8,486 nucleotides of DNA from Candidatus Saccharimonadota bacterium (GTDB taxonomy: Bacteria > Patescibacteriota > Saccharimonadia > Saccharimonadales > Saccharimonadaceae): the NCBI GenBank assembly GCA_028289185.1, contig JAQGGV010000061.1:1-8486 (forward strand), given 5' to 3'. The position numbers and the translations under genes are program-made. The notes beneath the pieces are model-generated. The model had not been told where the DNA came from. It saw nothing but the letters and a program-made list of their open reading frames with translations, and did not search any database. Shown piece by piece: positions 1-5,335 of the stretch. Position 1 is the first letter of the stretch. Each line of letters begins with the position of its first letter.

Positions 1-180
1 TACGCCGGTGCCCATCGCCATAAATGAAGTGTCGATTGGATGACCGTCGACAGTTCCGCGGACCTTAACCGCGCCGTGCGTACCGAAGACCTTGGCTGCA
101 TCCGGCCAGGTCGCGTATGTCCAGCCTCCCTTATTCGGTGATTTTTCTAATTTGGAAGTAAACTTGGCTATCATTACCAT
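1..180 (-). CDS. DUF1905 domain protein, N-terminal part (runs off the left edge)
   Basis: Reading the minus strand from ATG at 180 gives an open frame of 60 codons to the window edge, beginning [15 protein letters not shown]. It then contains a GGWTY segment (residues 18-22), a WPDA segment (25-28), [18 protein letters not shown] (residues 32-49) and a TSFMAMGTG stretch (51-59). This order (aromatic GGW-x-Y, FGT-x-G-x-VKVRGT-DG, S-F-M-x-MG-x-G) is the signature of the DUF1905 family, small beta-barrel proteins sometimes fused to a YdeI/OmdA-type domain linked to bacteriocin protection. The biochemical role is unknown. In-frame ATGs at 186 and 174 are alternatives, and none has a clear Shine-Dalgarno. 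The 174 start (MIAKF...) fits the usual family N-terminus well. A stop codon at 192-190 limits the frame upstream. The gene diverges from the structured RNA to its right. The C-terminal half is outside the window, so a fused domain cannot be excluded. Confidence 0.8.
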   Translation of the reverse strand, partial: MVMIAKFTSKLEKSPNKGGWTYATWPDAAKVFGTHGAVKVRGTVDGHPIDTSFMAMGTGV

Positions 181-203
181 CAGCATACATCATTCGCATT
201 TTG

Positions 204-232
204 TTGACAAATAGTACTTAATAGAGTATAAT
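204..232 (+). promoter_or_regulatory. Perfect-consensus sigma-70 promoter driving the structured RNA
   Basis: TTGACA (204-209), a 17-bp spacer and TATAAT (227-232) match the sigma-70 consensus at all twelve positions with ideal spacing. Initiation is expected around 238-240, which is where the 5' strand of the RNA's terminal helix begins. A promoter this close to consensus in front of a region without a credible reading frame suggests strong constitutive synthesis of a stable RNA. Confidence 0.8.
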
Positions 233-258
233 ATACAAGTCTCTAGCAGTTTTGACAA
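230..258 (-). promoter_or_regulatory. Predicted sigma-70-type promoter for the DUF1905 gene
   Basis: On the minus strand TTGTCA (258-253, 5/6 match to the -35 consensus) is followed after 17 bp by TATATT (235-230, 5/6 match to -10). Transcription would start near 223, leaving a leader of about 40 nt before the DUF1905 start. The -10 box overlaps by three bases the -10 box of the forward promoter at 204-232, so the two promoters probably compete for polymerase. This is prediction from sequence only. Confidence 0.5.
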
Positions 259-773
259 GAGGAAGGTTTCGCATGAAGCTCAAACCTTAGGTGATGCCAG
301 GCCCTCTGGCGTCTCCGTAATCATCCAACTCTGAGAAGTACCTTCTGCCCCCGTGCGCGTCGCGCCGGGAACCAAAGTGAGGCTAACTTACGACAGTGTC
401 GCAAGTCAAGCGGGTGTTCGGACACCGCCTCACTTTTTCTGCAGCCAAGCTATTCAAACCGGTGGCAGCCGGGGCTTGCAGGCGCATATTCCGACCATCC
501 CGCATTATGGATGAAAGATTGCGCTAGTCTTCCTTGGGCAAGGAGGCGACGGTTTAGCACGATAGGAAATTCTGGTCATCACCGCACAATGTCGGATCAA
601 GGAATTTCTGAGGCGAGCAATGGACGACATTTTTGTCAGGGCCATGTGGGAGCGACTATAGTTGCGATTCACCACACCTCCCCCGCACAGGGGGAATGGG
701 CTAGCAGGGACTGAGTGGTATGACCACCACTCACCCCTCACCCCACGTTTACATCCGCCTAGGGCGGTTTTTT
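239..773 (+). ncRNA. Large structured non-coding RNA of unknown class (about 535 nt)
   Basis: The block lies between a perfect promoter and a strong intrinsic terminator and has no credible long reading frame. Local hairpins visible by eye: 263-269/282-288 (7 bp); 293-300/306-313 (8 bp, one G-U); 334-338/342-346; 374-383/427-436 (10 bp) enclosing two hairpins (391-394/398-401 and 413-417/422-426) as a three-way junction; 439-443/477-481; 496-500/509-513; 523-529/548-558 with an inner 531-535/540-544 stem; 566-572/602-608 extended by 573-577/595-599; 626-629/634-637; 679-684/690-695; and 713-719/726-732. The 5' end (238-244) can pair with 706-712, which would close the molecule. I looked for the conserved blocks of RNase P RNA (GAGGAAAGTC, ACAGAA...GGCTTA), tmRNA (T-arm, CCA, tag reading frame) and SRP RNA, and found no convincing match. 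Size and the nearby tail-like genes invite comparison with ROOL and GOLLD, but I see no sequence proof. A divergent RNase P RNA remains the main alternative. Confidence 0.6.
755..773 (+). terminator. Intrinsic terminator of the structured RNA
   Basis: CCGCC (755-759), a 3-nt loop and GGCGG (763-767) form a GC-only stem directly followed by six T (768-773). This is a textbook Rho-independent terminator. It ends the transcript that starts near 239 and lies just upstream of the promoter of the next gene. Confidence 0.85.
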
Positions 774-779
774 GTTATA

Positions 780-808
780 TTGACGCTTATGCTCAGGGGT
801 GGTATGGT
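780..808 (+). promoter_or_regulatory. Predicted promoter for the acidic hypothetical protein
   Basis: TTGACG (780-785, 5/6) and TATGGT (803-808, 4/6) are separated by 17 bp, directly after the terminator of the structured RNA. Initiation near 815 would give a 30-nt leader before the ATG at 845. This explains how the gene is expressed despite the upstream terminator. Confidence 0.5.
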
Positions 809-844
809 AATGACAAAGCACAAAAAACAAACAGGAACCAAAAC

Positions 845-1399
845 ATGAGCGAAGACCAACCATCCGAATTACCGGTCCCAGATCATATAGAGCAAATAGT
901 TCTGCCCGAGGCGCATATCGAACCGGTGAAAACTGCTCTTGCGGATATTGCCGTTAGCACTCCACCGCAGGAAGCCATGGTCGATCCACTGATGAGCGGC
1001 CCTGACGTACGTTGGGACAAGCCTAAAGCCGAAACAATAGCTGCAGTACTAAAGGCACCTGAGGTCAAATGGAACGGTCGGGACCCCAGTATCTACGATA
1101 AATCTGGCAATGACGATGACCCCAATGCCTATATAGACAAGGAATTGTCACCCTATGAAAAGTTCTACGATCTTAATCCGAATGTCTTTGGACCAATGCC
1201 GACATCCGAGTTCATGAAAGCTTTTAGTGCTTTCGATGCACTGTCACAAAGAATAGAAGAGCATGAATATGCGATTACAGAACTAGAAGCGAGAAAACAG
1301 GAGATTGTCGACGAAGCAAAATCACTTGCTCCCGTAGTAAAAGTTGTAGAACCAGCAATGGAGTCAACCGAAGATCGAACCCCGGAACCTTCTCTTTAG
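845..1399 (+). CDS. Acidic hypothetical protein with C-terminal coiled coil (184 aa)
   Basis: No family is recognised. The start at 845 (MSEDQPSEL) is preferred because AGGA (833-836) sits 8 nt upstream and a promoter lies at 780-808. The frame stays open to an ATG at 662, but that extension runs back through the structured RNA and its terminator and looks non-coding (rich in P, H and R). The protein has no signal peptide or membrane segment. Residues 1-52 are proline- and acid-rich. Residues 53-58 (PDVRWD) and 72-77 (PEVKWN) form a short repeated motif 19 residues apart. Residues 85-120 are D/N/P/Y-rich. Residues 125-162 are helical with a heptad-like pattern (SQRIEEHEYAITELEARKQE), suggesting a short coiled coil. 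The tail is again acidic. It is probably a soluble cytosolic protein, perhaps an oligomer or adaptor; this is inference. It converges on dnaK and shares its terminator. Confidence 0.75.
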   Translation: MSEDQPSELPVPDHIEQIVLPEAHIEPVKTALADIAVSTPPQEAMVDPLMSGPDVRWDKPKAETIAAVLKAPEVKWNGRDPSIYDKSGNDDDPNAYIDKELSPYEKFYDLNPNVFGPMPTSEFMKAFSAFDALSQRIEEHEYAITELEARKQEIVDEAKSLAPVVKVVEPAMESTEDRTPEPSL

Positions 1400-1414
1400 A
1401 AATCACGTGACATT

Positions 1415-1446
1415 AAAATAAGCCGGTCGAACCGGCTTATTTTGTT
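1415..1446. terminator. Bidirectional intrinsic terminator between the acidic-protein gene and dnaK
   Basis: Thirteen bases at 1415-1427 (AAAATAAGCCGGT) pair perfectly with 1431-1443 (ACCGGCTTATTTT) around a 3-nt CGA loop. The flanking A and T runs make it work in both directions. It ends the plus-strand gene that stops at 1399 and the minus-strand dnaK, whose TAA (1439-1437) lies within the stem. Confidence 0.85.
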
Positions 1447-3380
1447 ATTGGAGGGTGTAACTTTTTTTCTTCTTTTTCTTCGTTTACGACTTCAACTTCG
1501 ACAGGTTCATCCTTGTCCTCAGGTTTTTTGTCGTTTTCGTTTTCGCCGTCCTCGTCTGATTTGTCGTCAGCCGCAGCGGCTTCATACATCTTGGCACCGA
1601 TTGGCATGATGGCCTCATTCAGAGCTTTGACGGCCGCTTCGAGTTCGTCCTTTTCAGCGTCAGCGTTTTCCTTCACCTTTTTGGCTACTTCAACTGCATC
1701 GTTGATGACTTTTACGTCATCTTCGCTGATTTTGTCTTTGTACTCAGTCGGCATTTTTTCTGCCTGATAAATACCGTTTTCGAGTTGGTTCCTGCTATCT
1801 ACAGCTGCGCGGCGTTTCTTGTCGTCGTCAGCATGTGCTTCGGCTTCTTTTTGGGCTTTTTCGATGTCTTCTTTGCTCATGTTGCCGCTATCCTGGATAG
1901 TGACAGAGTTTTCCTTACCAGTACCCTTGTCCTTGGCGGTCACATTCAGGATACCGTTGGCATCCAGGCTGAAGGTGACTTCGATTTGTGGTACGCCGCG
2001 AGGTGCTGGCGCGATACCGTCGAGTGTAAATGTCCCGAGTGATTTGTTGTCACTGGCCATTTCGCGCTCACCCTGCAGGACATGGATTTCAACCTGTGGC
2101 TGGTTGTCACTGGCAGTACTGAATGTTTCTGATTTAGAGGTTGGGATAGTTGTGTTGCGCTCAATCAATTTGGTCGATACACCACCCATGGTTTCGATAC
2201 CCAGTGAGAGTGGCGTTACATCGAGTAGCAATACATCCTTGACGTCACCTTGCAGTACGCCACCCTGGATAGCGGCACCAACGGCAACAACTTCGTCAGG
2301 GTTGACTCCCTTGAGCGGGTCTTTACCAAAGATTGCTTTGACCTTTTCAACGACGGCAGGCATACGAGTCATACCACCGACCAGGACGATTTCGTCGATG
2401 TCCTTAGCGGTGAGGCCAGCGTCCTTGAGTGCCTTTTCGACAGGACCAGCAACACCATCAATCAAATCTTTGACCAACTCTTCCAGTTTGGCACGAGTCA
2501 GTTTGTACTCGAAGTGTTTTGGACCGTCAGCATCGGCTGTGATGAATGGCAAGTTAACTTCGTATTCAGGCGTTGATGAGAGTTCCTTTTTCGCCTTTTC
2601 AGCTTCGTCCTTCAGACGTTGCATTGCAGCCTTGTCATTTTTCAGATCGACGCCTGTGTCGTTTTTGAATACATCAATAAAGTGGTTCACAATGCGGTTG
2701 TCGAAATCCTCACCACCTAGGTGTGTGTCACCGTTGGTAGAGCGAACTTCAAAGACGCCGTCGCCAAGTTCGAGGATAGATACGTCGAAGGTACCACCAC
2801 CAAGGTCGAATACAGCGATTTTTTCGTCTTTTTTCGACTCAAGTCCGTATGCTAGTGCAGCAGCGGTTGGCTCATTGATGATACGTTTGACTTCCAGGCC
2901 AGCAATTTTGCCGGCGTCCTTGGTTGCCTGTCGTTGGCTGTCATCGAAGTACGCAGGTACGGTAATAACCGCTTCGGTGACTGGTTCGCCCAGGAAGGCT
3001 TCCGCGTCGGCTTTGATTTTGGATAGGATCATTGCTGATACTTCCTCTGGTGTGTAATCTTTGTCGCCCATGGTAACGGCAACGCCATCACCCTTTTTGA
3101 CGATTTTGTATGGCATGATGTCGAGGTCCTTTTGGACTTCTTTGTCACCAAACTTGCGTCCAATCAGACGTTTGACACCGTAAATAGTATTTTCGGCGTT
3201 GGTGACGCGTTGGCGCTGAGCCACTTGGCCAACCAAGCGGTCGCCTTTTTTGTTGATTGCCACAACTGATGGTGTGGTTCGGTTACCCTCTGCGTTTGCG
3301 ATGACTTCTGGTTTGCCAGCAATCATGTATGCAACAGCACTGTTGGTTGTACCGAGGTCGATTCCAATAATTTTACCCAT
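1437..3380 (-). CDS. dnaK: Molecular chaperone DnaK (Hsp70), complete, 647 aa
   Basis: DnaK is the ATP-driven cytosolic Hsp70 that binds exposed hydrophobic segments and works with DnaJ and GrpE in folding and stress recovery. All landmarks are present: phosphate-1 loop GIDLGTTNS (6-14), catalytic Lys70 in [26 protein letters not shown] (139-157), [13 protein letters not shown] (168-180), phosphate-2 FDLGGGTFD (191-199), adenosine loop [10 protein letters not shown] (332-341), interdomain linker DVLLLD (382-387), substrate-binding beta domain to about 498 and an alpha-helical lid to about 600. The segment typical of long-type bacterial DnaK in the ATPase domain is retained. The last 45 residues are highly acidic and end [14 protein letters not shown], unlike the usual conserved DnaK terminus. 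The start is supported by AAAGGG (3395-3390) 9 nt upstream and by homology. The gene stands alone, with its own CIRCE-controlled promoter and terminator; no grpE or dnaJ adjoins it here. Confidence 0.99.
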   Translation of the reverse strand: MGKIIGIDLGTTNSAVAYMIAGKPEVIANAEGNRTTPSVVAINKKGDRLVGQVAQRQRVTNAENTIYGVKRLIGRKFGDKEVQKDLDIMPYKIVKKGDGVAVTMGDKDYTPEEVSAMILSKIKADAEAFLGEPVTEAVITVPAYFDDSQRQATKDAGKIAGLEVKRIINEPTAAALAYGLESKKDEKIAVFDLGGGTFDVSILELGDGVFEVRSTNGDTHLGGEDFDNRIVNHFIDVFKNDTGVDLKNDKAAMQRLKDEAEKAKKELSSTPEYEVNLPFITADADGPKHFEYKLTRAKLEELVKDLIDGVAGPVEKALKDAGLTAKDIDEIVLVGGMTRMPAVVEKVKAIFGKDPLKGVNPDEVVAVGAAIQGGVLQGDVKDVLLLDVTPLSLGIETMGGVSTKLIERNTTIPTSKSETFSTASDNQPQVEIHVLQGEREMASDNKSLGTFTLDGIAPAPRGVPQIEVTFSLDANGILNVTAKDKGTGKENSVTIQDSGNMSKEDIEKAQKEAEAHADDDKKRRAAVDSRNQLENGIYQAEKMPTEYKDKISEDDVKVINDAVEVAKKVKENADAEKDELEAAVKALNEAIMPIGAKMYEAAAADDKSDEDGENENDKKPEDKDEPVEVEVVNEEKEEKKLHPPITK

Positions 3381-3430
3381 TTTGTAATACCCTTTCGTTC
3401 TGAAATATCTGTATAGTTTCTAAATCTATT

Positions 3431-3457
3431 CTAGCACTCTACTAGGTAGATTGCCAA
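3431..3457. promoter_or_regulatory. CIRCE operator 2 (degenerate HrcA site) at the dnaK start site
   Basis: CTAGCACTC (3431-3439), nine bases, then GATTGCCAA (3449-3457) match the CIRCE arms at 8/9 and 7/9 positions with the correct N9 spacing. It begins about one base downstream of the predicted dnaK start, so it would lie in the leader. Its centre is 46 bp from the centre of CIRCE 1. In the RNA the imperfect dyad could also form a weak hairpin. Confidence 0.7.
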
Positions 3458-3464
3458 TATCCTG

Positions 3465-3494
3465 ATTATACAAAAGTTGGCACTCTCATGTCAA
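3465..3494 (-). promoter_or_regulatory. Consensus sigma-70 promoter of dnaK
   Basis: On the minus strand TTGACA (3494-3489) and TATAAT (3470-3465) match the consensus at all positions, with an 18-bp spacer. Transcription would start near 3458, giving a leader of about 78 nt. The -35 box lies inside the spacer of the upstream CIRCE, and the start site abuts the second CIRCE, so HrcA binding should block polymerase directly. Confidence 0.85.
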
Positions 3495-3503
3495 GAGTGC
3501 CAA
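3477..3503. promoter_or_regulatory. CIRCE operator 1 (HrcA site) over the dnaK -35 box
   Basis: TTGGCACTC (3477-3485), nine bases, then GAGTGCCAA (3495-3503) form a perfect inverted repeat. It differs from the canonical CIRCE TTAGCACTC-N9-GAGTGCTAA only by one symmetric change in each arm, so the dyad is preserved; one further flanking pair (3476/3504) extends it. CIRCE is the binding site of the heat-shock repressor HrcA. The N9 spacer contains the -35 hexamer of the dnaK promoter. Confidence 0.92.
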
Positions 3504-3510
3504 CAATGTA

Positions 3511-4170
3511 TTAGAACATGTCAAAAAATCTTCCCGAATTATTTATAGTTGCGAGGATTTCTGTCGTCTGCCCGATATAGGAAACTTGGCTCGTACCTTG
3601 ACCCACCACATCTTGGCTTGATGCGCCATCGGAAGTTGTTACGTCTTTCGTATTAAATACTATACCGGTACTTGCTCCAGCGGTAACACCCTGTTGTCGG
3701 GTGAACCCACTTGGAGCAGCATTGAGCGTAGCTGCAAAACGAAGCGCATAAAAATACAGCAAAAACGAGGTTCCGTCTGTTCGAGACATGGTGATTCCGG
3801 GCGCGATTGCTTGACCGGTGGCAGGTCCGGCGACAGTTTGTCCAAATGTACCAGCCGCGTGTCCACCAATAGGAATTGTGGCTTGACCACGAATCACACA
3901 CGCCACCATACGCGAGGCATTCGTAAATGTTCCAGAAGTGTGGTTTGTCGCCGTAGCAACCGCATAAACCGCAACGCCATATATAGTTCCAATGGCAGCT
4001 GGAGCATCAATCGTCGTCCAAGTAGGTACAGTTCCGCCAGCAGTCGGCACCGTAGGGGCAGAGGTAAATGCCATCGCCCAGATTACGAGTAAGTCCCCTA
4101 CCTGATGCGCAGGCATCGTCACGGTTGTGCTTGCAGAGATTGTGGACGCAGAAGGAAAAGAAAGGGCCAT
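3511..4170 (-). CDS. Phage-tail-like beta-rich protein with GDLLV motif (219 aa)
   Basis: The protein begins MALSFPSASTISASTTVTMP, followed by HQVGDLLVIWAMAF (22-35) and a GGTVPTWTTI segment (45-54). It continues with alternating small and beta-branched residues, ending with a TEILATINNSGRFFDMF stretch (203-219). The layout 'x-GDLLV-(hydrophobic)-P-x-GW/TW-x-T' is common in small phage tail or structural proteins and some surface beta-sandwich proteins. It has few charged residues and no typical signal peptide, as for a virion or adhesin head. Host-surface binding is inferred, not shown. The start lies 3 nt after the stop of the preceding MARKQLG gene (TAA TTC ATG), so the two are probably co-transcribed and translated in sequence. 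Its own stop (3513-3511) is 8 bp from CIRCE 1 of dnaK, with no intervening terminator. Confidence 0.75.
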   Translation of the reverse strand: MALSFPSASTISASTTVTMPAHQVGDLLVIWAMAFTSAPTVPTAGGTVPTWTTIDAPAAIGTIYGVAVYAVATATNHTSGTFTNASRMVACVIRGQATIPIGGHAAGTFGQTVAGPATGQAIAPGITMSRTDGTSFLLYFYALRFAATLNAAPSGFTRQQGVTAGASTGIVFNTKDVTTSDGASSQDVVGQGTSQVSYIGQTTEILATINNSGRFFDMF

Positions 4171-4173
4171 GAA

Positions 4174-5235
4174 TTAATATCCCGTCGCATCAACAGCGAC
4201 ACAGACCCATTTGGTAAGGACACCATCATAAATAAATCCGACTAAATGCGTCTTGCCCGCTACGGTTGCTGCTGGCAATGTTGCGACACCTGACGACACA
4301 AATGATGAACTCCACACAATCGTTTGACTGGCTGCGCCCTTAATTCTAATCATTAACTTTTGGCCATCAGCCCCCGTCCCAGTGACGCCAAGCGACGTAA
4401 TGTTCGTTGCAAGTGCCGTGATGTTGTACTGATCATAAAGTGTCACGTCAATAGTCGGCGTTGCCGTTGATGTCGTTGTACCGATACGTGGCGTTGCAAC
4501 GCCCCATTTCATGCCATTTGTCTGTGTGCTATCCGCAACTAGCACACTACCGTTCGACCCAACAGAAAACGCGGAGTAAACATCTGGGCTGATTCCGACC
4601 AACATGTCACCTTTAGTACTAAAATCATAACTATTCAATTTGTAGGCCGTATCGGTACAGTCCAGCAGATACGCTCGGTCAATATAGTATTTATCACCAA
4701 GCGGGGCGCTGACAATGCCAACCATGGCGTACATATATGCTGTACCTGCAGGTAGAAGTGTCGTAGTGTCGGCTGCAATAAAAACAGTTGTCCAGGTATT
4801 CGTCGTAATTGTCGACTGAGCGAAGGTATTTGCGGCTGCAACCGTATCGACACCCGTCGTGCTGACGGCGTGGATTTCAATACTCAGGTTGCCGGTGCCG
4901 GTGTTGGTCGAGGGTCGATAGATGGTGACTTCACAGTAGTAGGCGGATCCGTCGGGCGCCGAAACCTGTAGCGGACTACCGACGGCATTGTGAGTCAGCA
5001 CCAGTCGATCCGTTGCCGAGCCAGCGCCTGTCGAGACAATTAGACGCGACTGTGTACCAGAGTACTTCTGCACGGTCGACATCGCACCGAATGCATTTGC
5101 CCACACCGCCGTATTCTCGAAATCACCATCCAAAATCATGTTTGATGTTCTGGAATTTATCAGAGCATCAACATAGTTCTTCGTTGAAGCATCGCTATTA
5201 CCAGTAGGCGTTGAACCGAGTTGCTTGCGCGCCAT
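4174..5235 (-). CDS. Tail-fibre-like protein, MARKQLG type, with carbohydrate-binding-like and GDxLVG domains (353 aa)
   Basis: Residues 1-23 (MARKQLG...DASTKNYVD) carry the N-terminal module shared with the 7809-8318 protein; the DA-x-x-K-x-YVD element is common in phage tail fibres. Residues 32-195 begin NMILDGDFEN and resemble a carbohydrate-binding, galactose-binding-like jelly roll (N-x-DGDFE start, YYCEVTIYRP, later YYIDRAYLLD). Residues 206-246 (STKGDMLVGISP..., FSVGSNGSVLVADSTQ..., GMKWG) match the widespread tail-fibre pattern GD-L-VG...A-L-VG-G-VL-ADS-Q-GLKW. Residues 262-353 form a beta-rich C-terminal domain starting DVTLYDQYNITAL and ending FIYDGVLTKWVCVAVDATGY. The likely role is a trimeric fibre or receptor-binding protein. 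The start is fixed by the conserved MARKQLG; only a weak, distant AGGGAG lies upstream. The gene follows a 62-bp control repeat (5270-5331). Confidence 0.85.
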   Translation of the reverse strand: MARKQLGSTPTGNSDASTKNYVDALINSRTSNMILDGDFENTAVWANAFGAMSTVQKYSGTQSRLIVSTGAGSATDRLVLTHNAVGSPLQVSAPDGSAYYCEVTIYRPSTNTGTGNLSIEIHAVSTTGVDTVAAANTFAQSTITTNTWTTVFIAADTTTLLPAGTAYMYAMVGIVSAPLGDKYYIDRAYLLDCTDTAYKLNSYDFSTKGDMLVGISPDVYSAFSVGSNGSVLVADSTQTNGMKWGVATPRIGTTTSTATPTIDVTLYDQYNITALATNITSLGVTGTGADGQKLMIRIKGAASQTIVWSSSFVSSGVATLPAATVAGKTHLVGFIYDGVLTKWVCVAVDATGY

Positions 5236-5269
5236 TGAGGCTTTCGTACTCCCTATTTATTACAACATA

Positions 5270-5331
5270 CACAAAGACTCCTACCTGCTAGGAATAGTTA
5301 GAATTATACAAGATGGTAGTGGTTTTGACTA
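5270..5331 (-). repeat. Leader repeat copy A upstream of the second MARKQLG gene
   Basis: This 62-bp stretch is identical at 58 of 62 positions to 8354-8415, in the same orientation, and each copy precedes a MARKQLG gene. Reading the minus strand it contains AAAACCACTACC, then CTTGTATAATTC with a TATAAT box (5308-5303), then TCCTA-GCAGG-TAGGA (5293-5279), a 5-bp hairpin. No -35 consensus stands at the right distance, so the conserved ACCACTACC block may instead bind an activator or a dedicated sigma factor. The element begins 4 bp after the stop codon of the 546-aa protein. Its end is 34 bp from the ATG at 5235. I read it as a promoter/leader reused for each cassette. Confidence 0.8.
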
Positions 5332-5335
5332 ACCG

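Noticed and set aside
505..741. Short open frames of 67-78 codons on both strands within the RNA region
   Set aside because: No ribosome site, odd composition, and they overlap strong hairpins; they look like chance frames.
239..773. Assigning the structured RNA to RNase P RNA, tmRNA or SRP RNA
   Set aside because: GAGGAAGG at 259 and GCAGCCAAG at 441 recall pieces of RNase P and SRP RNA, but the rest of the conserved blocks (AAGTCC, ACAGAA...GGCTTA; GGTTCGA T-arm, tag frame and CCA) are not found. A covariance search is needed.
662..844. N-terminal extension of the acidic protein from ATG 662
   Set aside because: It would be translated through the RNA's 3' end and its terminator, has non-coding-like composition, and the ATG at 845 has its own ribosome site and promoter.
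1819..3057. A 412-codon open frame antisense to dnaK, and other frames within it
   Set aside because: dnaK is unambiguous on the other strand. Long antisense frames are common opposite strongly coding genes, and this translation is Ser/Thr-rich with no family features.
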